Source: Cupriavidus basilensis
GTDB taxonomy: Bacteria; Pseudomonadota; Gammaproteobacteria; Burkholderiales; Burkholderiaceae
DNA: 64,000 bases
Reading direction: 5' to 3'
NCBI RefSeq assembly: GCF_029335485.1
Contig: NZ_JARJLM010000542.1
Location: forward strand, 1-64,000
Below are positions 44,677 to 53,700 of the stretch, piece by piece (the first letter of the stretch is position 1; the number at the start of each line of letters is the position of its first letter). The notes beneath the pieces were generated by a model, which saw nothing but the letters and a program-made list of their open reading frames with translations, did no database searches and was not told the origin of the DNA. Position numbers and translations under genes: made by a program.

Positions 44677-44892
44677 CTACGATGCCAGCTTTTCCGGGCG
44701 CCCGCCGAGAGGCCCGCGGGCTACGGACGATACGCAAGGCTCCCTGTTTTGAGCAGGAGGCGTGGTCAACTGGTCGCCGATCATTCTGCTTGCCAGATCC
44801 AGTGCGGCTTTTGCGTTCACAGGGGGAAGTCCCGAGGACAGCGCCAGCCTGACTGCGATGGCCGCCAGGCGTCCTTCTTCATAGGTAGGCAT
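44677..44892 (-). CDS. Small protein of unknown function
   Basis: 71 residues from ATG 44892, with a good AAAGGAG eleven bases upstream. It begins MPTYEEGRLAAIAVRLALSS, contains NAKAALDLASRMIGDQLTTP and has an Arg/Gly-rich tail. It looks like a short amphipathic helical protein with no membrane segment or Cys pair. I do not recognise it. The ribosome binding site and smooth composition are the main reasons to call it. Confidence 0.4.
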   Translation of the reverse strand: MPTYEEGRLAAIAVRLALSSGLPPVNAKAALDLASRMIGDQLTTPPAQNREPCVSSVARGPLGGRPEKLAS

Positions 44893-45349
44893 GTCGATCT
44901 GTGCTCCTTTGCGTCCCCGGGGTCATGGCCGGGCCGCGCTTGCAGCCGCCGCGGGTCGGCGGCCCACTCACAGTATGGGCGATTTGCGCGTGGGCGGCCT
45001 CCCTGATTGCAGCTGACTCGTGTGAGCGCAAGTGACACCGGGGTAGGAATTTGACGAAAAGGCCGGTGTCGCGTCGGCGGTGGTCCGAAGCGTGCCTTGA
45101 CGAAGGCCCGGTTCTTTGCCGGTACTGATTCACTTCGCCATGATTACCCTGAACAGCGCTCAGCTGCGATCGAAGCGCCAAATCGGGTATGACGCCTGCA
45201 CAAGGCCACGTCAATCAGCTTCGGCCTGTTCCACCACCTGGACCGTCGTGCGCAGGTCGAGCGTGATGTCCGACGTCAGCGGCAATGTCGTCTTGGCGAC
45301 ATCCCCGATCGCCTTCGGGCTTGTGACCGATTATGTGCCGCCCCCTCAG
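44893..45349. other. Intergenic stretch, no gene recognised
   Basis: About 455 bases before the stress-protein promoter. Frames on both strands are short and have no start signals or family motifs. The segment may contain more of the decayed material seen on either side. Confidence 0.35.
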
Positions 45350-45377
45350 TTGACGTGAGGCTTTCGGCACCTATACT
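45350..45377 (+). promoter_or_regulatory. Sigma-70-like promoter of the universal stress protein gene
   Basis: TTGACG (45350-45355), 16 bases, TATACT (45372-45377). The leader of about 110 bases holds an imperfect inverted repeat at 45388-45408 (GATGGGTAT/ATATCCATC) near the expected start point, and a perfect GGCGCC-TGTTA-GGCGCC hairpin at 45420-45436. Either could be a control element. Confidence 0.55.
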
Positions 45378-45494
45378 CCAATTAGATGATGGGTATTTGA
45401 TATCCATCAAGAATGCCTTGGCGCCTGTTAGGCGCCTTGTGCACAGGGCGGCGAATGGGCACCAAGCGTGAGCGTACAGAGCAAGGAGGGCAAA

Positions 45495-45932
45495 ATGTTC
45501 AAGCATCTTCTGCTGGCGGTTGATGGATCTGCGTTGGCCGAAGCGGCTTTCCACAAGGCACTCGTATTGGCGCGCGACATGAATGCCCGCGCCACCGCAG
45601 TACGAGTCTGTCCGGATTACCACGTGCTGACCTATCAGGTGGAAATGCTGACCGACACCCGCGAGGAATATGTCAATGCGGCGTGGGAAGAAGCGACGCG
45701 ATACCTGAAGGGCATTGCACGGGAGGCCGGCGCCGCCGGTGTACCTTGCGAGACGACCTATGTAGTCAACGATCACCCATACGAGGCCATCATCAAAGCG
45801 GCCGAAGACAAAGGCTGCGACCTGATCGTGATGGCGTCGCATGGACGGCGCGGCGTACAAGGCTTGCTGATCGGCAGCGAGACGCTGAAGGTGCTGACCC
45901 ATAGCAAGATCCCCGTGCTGGTCTACCACTAA
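45495..45932 (+). CDS. Universal stress protein, UspA family
   Basis: 145 residues from ATG 45495 after AAGGAGG; nine more residues upstream are possible but unlikely. It has the full Usp fold: HLLLAVDGSALAEAAFHKAL at the N-terminus, then the ATP-binding type C-terminus DLIVMASHGRRGVQGLLIGS followed by ETLKVLTHSKIPVLVYH. The GxxG(x9)G(S/T) motif appears as GRRGVQGLLIGS, where spacing agrees with ATP-binding Usps. These cytoplasmic proteins accumulate in stress or growth arrest. The gene has its own promoter at 45350. A decayed ACT gene follows on the same strand. Confidence 0.92.
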   Translation: MFKHLLLAVDGSALAEAAFHKALVLARDMNARATAVRVCPDYHVLTYQVEMLTDTREEYVNAAWEEATRYLKGIAREAGAAGVPCETTYVVNDHPYEAIIKAAEDKGCDLIVMASHGRRGVQGLLIGSETLKVLTHSKIPVLVYH

Positions 45933-46083
45933 AGCCATGGCATCAAGGCACGTCCGCCGTTCGCCGTAAGAAGACGGCTTCTCGTTGAGCACTCATCCAA
46001 TGGACGGTGCGCCACGGCAGGATACTGAGCCGATATGGGGAGCGGCCTCTTGCACCGAACAAGTTGAGCAAGGAGAAACGACG

Positions 46084-46318
46084 ATGGAACTGCTCGTGGA
46101 TCAAGCGGAAGTCTGAGTTGCGAGCATTCCGGACAAGCAGGGCGGCCTGGCCGGGGCCCCAAAGCCTTCTGGGCATCAATGTTGTCGGGGAGATCGCTAG
46201 GGTCGATTGGCACGCGGGCGCAGTGGATTCGCAGTCAGGCGCGGAGGAAGCGGTTCCGGGCGACACCACTGTGTACAAGGCCGGCTGGAACAAATGGCTG
46301 GGCGTCGCCTCCTACTGA
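46084..46318 (+). pseudogene. Decayed ACT-domain protein with stop at codon 11
   Basis: After AAGGAG, ATG 46084 starts MELLVDQAEV, then TGA, then VASIPDKQGGLAGA. This mirrors the intact gene at 42998 (DLLVERVDV W AATIPDRPGGLAEV), where the stop replaces Trp by one base change. The rest has lost similarity; another frame runs to TGA at 46318, ending KAGWNKWLGVASY. It is a dead paralogue directly behind the stress-protein gene. Confidence 0.6.
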
Positions 46319-46542
46319 CCAATGGACGCGATCAGAACATCGACGTATTGCCGCGCCCAGAGAATTGCATGATCCTGTGCACCCTGACTTGTTGCATAGC
46401 TACCGAGGTCCGCGGACTCCGCAGAAAAATACGGACCAGGTTGGTGCCCATTTCGCACGAACCCCCTGGACTCGTACTTGCCATCGCCTGCGGGATTCGC
46501 GAGGCCTTCAATCACGTAACCCCGATACATCTCGATCGACAT
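46312..46542 (-). CDS. Small protein of unknown function
   Basis: 76 residues from ATG 46542 after GGGAG; the frame is open further upstream but without good start signals. It begins MSIEMYRGYVIEGLANPAGD, has KYESRGFVRNG, and ends in HAILWARQYVDVLIASIGQ. The order (beta strands, then an amphipathic C-terminal helix) fits a compact small cytoplasmic protein. It has no Cys and no membrane segment. I do not recognise the family. It overlaps the end of the decayed ACT frame by a few bases on the other strand. Confidence 0.5.
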   Translation of the reverse strand: MSIEMYRGYVIEGLANPAGDGKYESRGFVRNGHQPGPYFSAESADLGSYATSQGAQDHAILWARQYVDVLIASIGQ

Positions 46543-46718
46543 TGTGCTGCTCCCATCTTCTTTCGTCTGGAACAGATGCACAGGCTCAGGGGCTGCCCGT
46601 GCGCTCACGATAACTATGCTAGTCGCCGATCGGAGAAGCGGGCAAGCCCAGATTGCCGCACGTGGACGGGATCCCACATCACCCGGCACCACGGTCCCTT
46701 CTGTCGAGGGGTACAACC

Positions 46719-46943
46719 ATGACCGGCAACATCATGTGCCAGATTGAAGGCGATGACCTTGTCATCATCGATACTGCGAAGGTTCGGCTTGCTGAATGCA
46801 AGACTGACGACGATTGTGGTCGCGTGTACCATCAGGTGCGGGAACGTTTCAAGACCTTTTCGCTTGGCCAGCAGAGACGGGACATCGCGTTGCGAAACGA
46901 TGAGTTGTCGAAGGCTGACCAGAGCGTGCATGGTCGACTCTGA
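46719..46943 (+). CDS. Small protein of unknown function
   Basis: 74 residues from ATG 46719 (MTGNIMCQIEGDDLVIIDTA) after GAGGGG; a longer frame begins at 46653. It is charged and probably soluble (KVRLAECKTDDDCGRVYHQV, RERFKTFSLGQ). Two Cys are close together (ECKTDDDC). No family recognised. Its stop overlaps the next small gene's start (ATGA-type overlap at 46941-46945), so the two look like a short operon. Confidence 0.45.
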   Translation: MTGNIMCQIEGDDLVIIDTAKVRLAECKTDDDCGRVYHQVRERFKTFSLGQQRRDIALRNDELSKADQSVHGRL

Positions 46944-47170
46944 TGGGAAAAGCAACGATGACGATGCGCACACTCTCGTACACCCTTCGCCGTGACCGCC
47001 ACGAAAAGCCGTTGGCTGTTCTGGAGTCCCCATTGGGCAACGGACAAGAGCTACATCCGGAAGCGCTACGCAGGTTGGCGGCGCAGCTCCTACGCATCGC
47101 AGACGAGGCCGCTGCATTAGGCCCGGGGCGGCGGTTCCCGCTTCCGCACAAGTCCTCCGTTGAGTATTGA
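46943..47170 (+). CDS. Small protein of unknown function, coupled to the preceding gene
   Basis: 75 residues. ATG 46943 overlaps the preceding TGA; ATG codons a few residues in are alternatives. It reads RTLSYTLRRDRHEKPLAVLE, then PEALRRLAAQLLRIADEAAA, which forms an amphipathic helix, then a basic tail. The pattern is that of a small helical regulator or structural protein, but no family is recognised. Confidence 0.45.
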   Translation: MGKATMTMRTLSYTLRRDRHEKPLAVLESPLGNGQELHPEALRRLAAQLLRIADEAAALGPGRRFPLPHKSSVEY

Positions 47171-47296
47171 ACGGAAAGGCGCTGCCTTTGAGTGCCTCGC
47201 CGATGGTACGGGGATCCCGCCCGCATTTCGATCACAATGGTGTGGCTGGGGAACCGGCGTGAGATCTACCGCTGAGGGGGGCGTCGTCGTGCCGGT

Positions 47297-47728
47297 TTAG
47301 AACAGGGGCGCAAGCAGGTCGCCTTGCCCGGAAGCGTTGGCAGCGGGCTTGCGTTTGCGCTTGGGTTCAGGAAAGCCTGCCCGGTTCAGGGCACGGGAGA
47401 CTTCGTTCAGGTTGTGCCAGATCGCGGCCGCCTCGTCTGGAGAGAGACGCTCGGCGGCAGCATCGATGGCCTTGACGAGCTCGGCCAAACGGCGATGCGC
47501 GGAGTCGAGCACGAGGTGGTGCTGCGCTTGTTCTTGCCGATCGTTCTTGGCGGAGAGCCAACGCGCCAAGGCAGACTGCTCGTCCTCGTCGAGCAGGGCA
47601 AGCAGCGCCTTGGTGGGGCCGCCACTGTGCCGGAACGTCCCGACGACGGTCTGCTGTGCCCGGCGCGAGCTGAGGTCACGTCCGGTGCGTATCAGCTTGA
47701 CGAGATTGCCTTGTTCGCGGATCAGCAT
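47297..47728 (-). CDS. Conserved-looking soluble protein of unknown function
   Basis: 143 residues from ATG 47728 with AGGGA upstream. Almost wholly alpha-helical by composition: LLALLDEDEQSALARWLSAK, AHRRLAELVKAIDAAAERLS and DEAAAIWHNLNEVSRALNRA, followed by a Lys/Arg-rich patch (EPKRKRKPA) and a hydrophobic end (GDLLAPLF). The N-terminus is basic, with RTGRDLSSRRAQ. It may bind nucleic acid through the basic patches; this is inference only. It has no partner on its strand and faces the downstream signalling locus tail to head. Confidence 0.55.
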   Translation of the reverse strand: MLIREQGNLVKLIRTGRDLSSRRAQQTVVGTFRHSGGPTKALLALLDEDEQSALARWLSAKNDRQEQAQHHLVLDSAHRRLAELVKAIDAAAERLSPDEAAAIWHNLNEVSRALNRAGFPEPKRKRKPAANASGQGDLLAPLF

Positions 47729-48065
47729 CTAGCGGTCCCTGAGTCATGGGTGAGAGCAAGCATACCGCATCAAGCAGGCCGCCCCCGGCCTGAGTGATCG
47801 GCGCTGGGCGAGTGGCCCGACCAGTTCCTTCCCTGCCGCCCCAGTCGGGACATCACACATGATTGCAATCGAAGCTCTCCCAGTCGGCTAGACTGGGCGG
47901 ACTCGTGCGCACGTAGGTGCGCGCCTTGATCCGGACCCGGCGTGGGTGCCTGGCTGATTGTGTGTCGCGTCACGAATATGTAACCTTTGGTGTGTAACCT
48001 CTTCCTTATTTTCTGATAGTTTGCTTCGTCCTATTCATCCAAAAATCAGACGATTTCACTAGAAA
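47729..48065. promoter_or_regulatory. Upstream region of the STN/TonB gene with a direct repeat
   Basis: About 335 bases without a gene. TGTAACCT occurs twice, at 47979-47986 and 47993-48000, 14 bases apart. It lies 66-87 bases before the start of the STN/TonB gene and is followed by a T-rich stretch. The spacing does not fit a Pho box (11-base period). The repeat may be an operator or an ECF-type -35 element. Confidence 0.4.
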
Positions 48066-48803
48066 ATGACAAGCAACTCGGCATCGGTCAGTGTGCTTGC
48101 GCTGGCGGGATACCTGATTTGCTTGGGCCTTCTGACTGCGTCCGGAGCGGTGCGTGCGCAGTTGGCGGGATCGTCGCCCATGCGACCTGTCGCCCCCGGG
48201 GTCGGCGAACCTGTCCAGCTTTTCAACTTTGATATTCCGGCGCAACCGCTTGATTCGGCGCTGGACCAGTTCTCCGCCACTTCAGGCCGATCGGCACTCG
48301 TTAGCAGCCTATTGGTGGCTGGCCGGACAGCCTCTCCAGTGCGGGGACGCTACACCTCTGTGGCAGCCTTGCGCCTTCTGATTGAAGACACAGGCCTGGA
48401 GGCGGAGGAGGTTAGTGCGGGCTCGGTTGTCGCCTTGGTCTTGAAGCCCGCCGGCCCGCAGGCATTGGCCGCTGCAGCCGCAGCGCGCTCCAGCAAGGAG
48501 CGCTTGGCCAGTTACGACGGTCTGGTACAGGCCAGCATCTGGCGCGCAATCTGCGCCAATCCGCGTACGGGGGCCAGTGGCTACCGCGCACTACTGCAGT
48601 TTCAAGTCGACCCGGGTGGGCGAATCCGCAGTGCTCGGGTGCTGTCTACAAGCGGAAACAAGGGGCGGGACACCACTTTGCTCGAAGTCCTGCACCGAGT
48701 GCGGATCAGTCAGCCACCCCCGATGGACTTGCCTCAGCCGCTGCTCATGCTCATTCTGCCCGGCCAGATAGACGGGCCGGCCTGTGACCCGGGGGCGACG
48801 TAG
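48066..48803 (+). CDS. STN + TonB-C domain signalling protein without receptor barrel (VreA-like)
   Basis: 245 residues from ATG 48066. It starts with a hydrophobic signal/anchor (VLALAGYLICLGLLTASGAV, then RAQ). The STN (secretin and TonB N-terminal) domain covers about 50-125: FDIPAQPLDSALDQFSATSG, GRYTSVAALRLLIEDTGLEA and SVVALVLKP. A TonB C-terminal-like domain covers about 150-235: VQASIWRAICANPRTGASGY, RALLQFQVDPGGRIRSARVL and LEVLHRVRISQPPP. No beta-barrel follows. This is the architecture of VreA in the PUMA3 system of Pseudomonas, a periplasmic signal protein rather than a transporter. It heads an apparent operon with the sigma factor two bases downstream. Confidence 0.85.
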   Translation: MTSNSASVSVLALAGYLICLGLLTASGAVRAQLAGSSPMRPVAPGVGEPVQLFNFDIPAQPLDSALDQFSATSGRSALVSSLLVAGRTASPVRGRYTSVAALRLLIEDTGLEAEEVSAGSVVALVLKPAGPQALAAAAAARSSKERLASYDGLVQASIWRAICANPRTGASGYRALLQFQVDPGGRIRSARVLSTSGNKGRDTTLLEVLHRVRISQPPPMDLPQPLLMLILPGQIDGPACDPGAT

Positions 48804-48805
48804 CC

Positions 48806-49315
48806 ATGTCCGAGGAAGTCCGCCTTATCCTCTTGGATTACTTGTCTAAGCGCTACGGCGATCTCAAGCGTCACCTGACGCGTGCTTTGCGGAATTCCGA
48901 TCTGGCGGAGGACGCGCTGCACGACACCTGGCTGCGTGTGCGGCGCTTGGAAGACCAGGAAACCGTGCTAAATCCGCACGGTTTCCTGCTGCGCATGGCT
49001 GCCAACATTGCGATCAACAACCTGCGCAGTCAGAGCAACGCTGCGCAGCGCAGTGAGGTGGAAGCGCTGTTGGAAGTGCCCGACCCGGCCCCCGGTCCGG
49101 AGCAGAGCGCTGCTGCCCGCTCCGAGATGGAAAGCCTACTCGAGATCGTGAGGCGCATGCCCCAGCGGCGCCGCGATATTCTGCTGCTGGTGCGCTGGGA
49201 GGGGATGGCGCAGAAGGATGTGGCCAAGCGCTTAGGAGTTTCTCTCAGCACCGTCGAGCACGAATTGAAGCGGGCACATGATTACTGCGTGGCCCGCATG
49301 GCCGACAAAAAATAG
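48806..49315 (+). CDS. ECF sigma factor, FecI/VreI-like
   Basis: 169 residues starting 2 bases after the STN/TonB gene. Region 2 reads DYLSKRYGDLKRHLTRALRN, then DLAEDALHDTWLRVRRLED and NPHGFLLRMAANIAINNLRS, the FecI-type core-binding and -10 recognition part. Region 4 reads MPQRRRDILLLVRWEGMAQK, then DVAKRLGVSLSTVEHELKRA, the -35 recognition helix-turn-helix. Close relatives drive iron-siderophore or surface-signalling genes under control of a FecR protein. The stop codon lies inside a promoter-like element for the anti-sigma gene. Target promoters are probably the two matching elements at 49306 and 50555. Confidence 0.92.
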   Translation: MSEEVRLILLDYLSKRYGDLKRHLTRALRNSDLAEDALHDTWLRVRRLEDQETVLNPHGFLLRMAANIAINNLRSQSNAAQRSEVEALLEVPDPAPGPEQSAAARSEMESLLEIVRRMPQRRRDILLLVRWEGMAQKDVAKRLGVSLSTVEHELKRAHDYCVARMADKK

Positions 49316-49347
49316 TTGGAGGATTTGGGCTGTGCCAGTTGTCTTTA
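49306..49347 (+). promoter_or_regulatory. Candidate ECF-sigma promoter of the anti-sigma gene
   Basis: CAAAAAATAGTTGG (49306-49319), 20 bases, TGTCTTTA (49340-49347). Both blocks and the spacing are identical to the element at 50555-50596 before the exoprotein gene. The first block overlaps the sigma gene's TAG stop. The start codon of the anti-sigma gene is 66 bases downstream. Confidence 0.75.
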
Positions 49348-49413
49348 AGAGGAATAGGACTGCCGTGGCCGCTTGTGCTTGCTCGGACCATCATCGTCGG
49401 TTGACGTGACACC

Positions 49414-50415
49414 ATGAAGACACCCGTGCCTCTTGTGATTGACTATCCCGTGCCGCCCGATGTGCTCCGAGAGGAAGCACGCATCTGGCTGAGCCGGCTC
49501 GTCGTCGCCGAGGTCAAGCAGGTAGACCTGCAGGCGTTCAAGCGTTGGCAGCGTACCAGTCCGGCCCACGCCGAGGCTTTCGAGGAAGCCAAGCGCCAGT
49601 GGCAGGCGATGAAGCCCGTGCTTGGCGAGTTGCTACGATCCGAACCAAAGATCGCTGCTCGGCACGAACGCATGGTGAACGGGCAGAGTCTCGGGCGCCG
49701 GGCCTTTCTGGGCGCGGCCGTCAGCGTCGTCGCTGCAGCCGGCATAGCGGTGGCTTATCCTCCTCTTGGCATGTGGCCGTCACCGGACGAATGGAATGCG
49801 GAATACCGCACCGCCACCGGCGAGCAGCGTGATGTTGCGCTGGGCGAGAGGGTGAGCGTCATATTGAACACGCAGACCAGCATCCGGCGCCAGGTGGCGG
49901 ACGGAGAGATCGTCGGAATGGAGCTGATCGCGGGAGAAGTGGCCGTCGACCTGGTGGCTGCGCGCAGCGCATTTGCCGTCGTTGCTGGCACAGGCCGCAG
50001 CTTGGCAGATTCCGGGCGCTTTGAGGTGCGGCGCCTGGAGGGCAAGGTCTGCGTGACCTGCATCGAGGGAGCGGTGCGCGTGGAGCATCCTGCAGGCGTA
50101 CGGATGCTGCAGGCGCGCCAACAGACGGTCTATAGCGCCAGCGCGGTCAGCGGTGTGACCAACATTGACGTAGCGAACGTGTCGGCGTGGCGAAAGGGTG
50201 AGTTGGTATTCAGGCAAACTCCGCTCGCGCGTGTACTCGACGAGATCAATCGCTACCGGCCCGGGCGCGTGGTTCTGATGGCGAAATCCCGGCGCGAAAG
50301 CCCCGTCAGCGGGCGTTTCCCCATCGCCGTTCTGGACGAGGCCCTGTTGCAGATCGAAAGAACGTTCGGCCTCGGCGCCCGGTCGTTTCCGGGTGGTCTG
50401 CTGGTTCTAAGCTGA
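49414..50415 (+). CDS. FecR-family anti-sigma factor (VreR-like)
   Basis: 333 residues from ATG 49414. Order: cytoplasmic sigma-binding DUF4880-type domain (about 15-62, EARIWLSRLVVAEVKQVDLQ and FKRWQRTSPAHAEAFEEAKR), a single membrane segment (about 92-112) preceded by GRRAFLG, a twin-arginine-like motif as known for FecR proteins, then the periplasmic FecR domain (about 125-235, TATGEQRDVALGERVSVILN) and the C-terminal STN-contacting DUF4974-type domain (about 250-330, RKGELVFRQTPLARVLDEIN). It should hold the sigma factor inactive until the STN protein signals. It has its own predicted promoter, so its expression may form a feedback loop. Confidence 0.9.
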   Translation: MKTPVPLVIDYPVPPDVLREEARIWLSRLVVAEVKQVDLQAFKRWQRTSPAHAEAFEEAKRQWQAMKPVLGELLRSEPKIAARHERMVNGQSLGRRAFLGAAVSVVAAAGIAVAYPPLGMWPSPDEWNAEYRTATGEQRDVALGERVSVILNTQTSIRRQVADGEIVGMELIAGEVAVDLVAARSAFAVVAGTGRSLADSGRFEVRRLEGKVCVTCIEGAVRVEHPAGVRMLQARQQTVYSASAVSGVTNIDVANVSAWRKGELVFRQTPLARVLDEINRYRPGRVVLMAKSRRESPVSGRFPIAVLDEALLQIERTFGLGARSFPGGLLVLS

Positions 50416-50554
50416 ATTCCCTCGTGCCTTCTTAGCGAGCGCACACACTACATGATCGATGGATGATGGCACGCTGGGCGTGTCATCGGCGTTGTCGTGT
50501 TCGCGAGGTACCCTGGATCTTTGCGCGCGGGTTTTAATTGGGCGAGTTGCGGGT

Positions 50555-50596
50555 CAAAAAATAGTTGGTGGTTTTTGAGGGGCTGCTGTGTCTTTA
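50555..50596 (+). promoter_or_regulatory. Candidate ECF-sigma promoter of the giant exoprotein gene
   Basis: CAAAAAATAGTTGG (50555-50568), 20 bases, TGTCTTTA (50589-50596), the same as the element at 49306-49347. Flanking bases also match in part (GTTGG-A/T-GG, GGGCTG). The exoprotein start codon is about 123 bases downstream. Confidence 0.78.
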
Positions 50597-50719
50597 GGGA
50601 AGACGGATCTGTTTGTCGCCGGCGCAGTGCGCTGGCGTTGCAGAGACTGCTCTTGACATGGCCGACCGCGCGAAGTGGGAAGCCGTTGGCATCGACTTAT
50701 CTTCGGGCGGGAATTTCCC

Positions 50720-53700
50720 ATGAGCACACGCGGACACAGGGGCGCAACGACGGTATCCAGGTATCAAATGCAAGAAGGGCGCGAGTTTCGCATGGCGCCG
50801 ATCGCACGTGTCGTCGCGATGACGCTTGCGGTCAGTGGCGCAATTGCCGATGCTCATGCTCAGCAAGCCTTCAGTGGTGCGTGGTTTGCAGCCAAGGGCG
50901 CGATGCGGAACACGGTGGAGCAAACGGGCAAGCTGCCTAACGGCCAACCGGTCTCTACACTGACCAATCCCTCGGCGCAACAGCGACAGGCCAACGCGCA
51001 GTTACAGCGCTCAATTAACAACCTGGGGGTGGCGGCGCAGTCCATCGCTGCGCAGCAGGTCGCGCAGGCTGCAGCTCGCAAGGCGGCCTTGAATGATCCT
51101 TCGTTGCCCGATGGCCTCGCCGAAGGCGGCCTGAAGGTCGACACCAACAGCCTCACAGCAGGCTGGCTCAACGCTAGCGCACCGACGCAGACCGTGGCCG
51201 ATGGCAGAACCACGGTGGGGATCCAGCAAACCGCCGACAAGGCGATCCTGAACTGGGAGACCTTCAACGTCGGCAAGAACACCACGGTGGCCTTCCACCA
51301 GCAGCAGGACTGGGCCGTCCTGAACCGTGTCAACGATCCAAGCGCCCGCCCCAGCCGGATTCTGGGACAGATCAAGGGCGATGGCACGGTGATGATCGTG
51401 AACCGCAACGGCATCGTCTTCAGTGGCAGCAGCCAGATCGACACGCGCAATCTCCTCGTAGCTGCAGCCAACATCACTGACAGTCAATTCAAGTCCAGCG
51501 GCATTTACGGCCCCGATGCCGCAACACCCACCTTCACCGAAGCCCTCGGCAAGGTCGAGGTAAAGGCTGGGGCGCAGATCACCACCAAGGAACCGACCTC
51601 GGCGACCCAGGGCGGCGGCTATGTGCTGCTTGTCGGCGGTGAAGTTGCCAACGCTGGCGAAATCATTACACGCAAAGGCCAAATCCAACTGGCCGCTGGC
51701 GACAGCTTCATCATCCGCAAGGGGGCAGGCACCGAAGGCAACACTGCCTCCACCACGAAAGGTAATGAAGTCGCTCCGCAGTTAAACATTGTCAGCACAG
51801 CCGGCAAGGTGAGCAACACCGGCCTCATTCTTGCCAGAGAGGGTGACATCACCCTGGCAGGGCGCGATGTGCAGCAAAACGGCGTGGCCGTTGCTACCAC
51901 CACTGTCAACACACGTGGGACGGTCCACTTGCTGAACTCGGCCAGTGACACCCTGGGCAAAGTGACGCTTGGTCAGCATGCGGTGACTGCCATCGTGCCC
52001 GAAGACGACGGCAAGACCACCGCGCTTGACAGCCAGCGCGATGCACTGATCAAGGACTCGGCGGCGCAGGACCTCTTGCGGTCAACCAGCAGTACAGGCG
52101 CCTTCGACAACCTCTCGCTCCTGTCCGACCGGCGCGATCAGTCCCGCATCGAGGTCACGAGCGGTGGCAACGTGGTCTTCGATGGCGACTCCCTGACGCT
52201 GGCCACGGGCGGTCAGATTGCGGTCAGCGCAATGAAGCGCAGCTTTGTGGCCGACCGGGCGCAGCTCGATGTGTCCGGTGCGGTGGGCGTGAACCTGGCG
52301 ATGGAGAGTAACAACGTCAAGGTCAACGTGCAGGGCAACGAACAGCGCGATGCGCCCGTGAACCGTGAAGGTGGCAAGCTGCTCAACGCCAATGTCTGGA
52401 TCGACCGGCGCAGGCTGGTCTATGTGCCTGCTGGCACGGGTGGGTACGAGAGCGATCGCTGGTACACCGCGGGCGGCCTGCTGGAAGTCGGCGGCTATCT
52501 CAGCAACCAAGGCCACCGCATCGACGAGTGGTTGGCGCAAGGCGGCACGATCGTGCTCGGCGGCAGCGAGGTCGTCACGCAAGCCGGCTCGGCCATCAAC
52601 CTCTCGGGCGGCAGCGTGAACGTGCAGACGGGCTACCTAAACCAGACGTGGCTCAAGGGCAACGACGGGCGGTTGTACAACGTCAATAGCGCGCCTGCGG
52701 ACATTGCCTACACGGGCGTGTACAGGGGCTTCGAGGACGAGCACAAGCGCTGGGGCACGAGCACGACGGGGTACTACTACAACCCGTTGATCGGCCCGCA
52801 ACGACTCCTGGAGAACGGTTACACGGTGGGGCGTGATGCAGGGCGGCTGATCATCGGCGCCCCTACGGCGGTGATCGAAGGTGACATCGTCGCTGATGTG
52901 TTCAATGGCGCGCAGCAGGCCCAAGCTCGTGCGGCAAGCATCACCGATGGCTACAAGCAGGCGCAGGCCGCCGTGGCGCTGCCTGGCGCGCTGTTGTTGG
53001 GTCAATACGGGGCGACCGACCAGTATGCGGGGCGTGTCGGTGTCTTTGAAAGCGATGTCCGCATTGGCGACATCGCCTCTATCACCGCCGACTTGGCCGC
53101 AGGCGACGTGCTCGCCAGCGATCGCATCGGCACGGTCTGGCTCGATGCGAGCCGCCTGAACGCCCAGCACTTGGGAGGTCTCGACCTTGCCACGGCCAGG
53201 AAGGTCGTCGTCGAGGCGCCCCTGGTGCTGGCCGATGGCGGCCGCCTCTCGCTGACGGCGCCGGTCGTGGGCTTCAACGCCGACGTCACGGCACGCGGCG
53301 GCACCGTGAGTGTCAACAACAGCTTCCGCGTCGACAACGCGCCTGGCAACGCGCCGAACCTTGGAGGCCGCACGCTGCTGCTGGACGGCGCCGCGGCCAT
53401 CACCGTGGACCAAGGCGTGACGCTGGATCTGCGCGGGCTGTGGGTGAATACGGCATTAAACCCCGAAACCGCAAGCGGGCTTGCGTACTTGAACGGCGGC
53501 CTGGTCACGCTGGCGTCGACGAAGGATGTGTCGATGGCGGCGGGTAGCCTGATCGATGTGTCTTCGGGTGGTGCGGTGTTGCCCAAGCTTGCCACCAAGG
53601 GCGGCAAGGGTGGCAGCGTGGCGTTGTCGGCGGACGCGCAAGGAGGTGGCACGGGCGTTCTGACGCTGGATGGTGATGTCCGCGGGTTTGGCGTCAATGG

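Noticed and set aside
47979..48000. Pho box in front of the STN/TonB gene
   Set aside because: The repeat unit is TGTAACCT with a 14-base period; a Pho box needs CTGTCAT-like units with an 11-base period.
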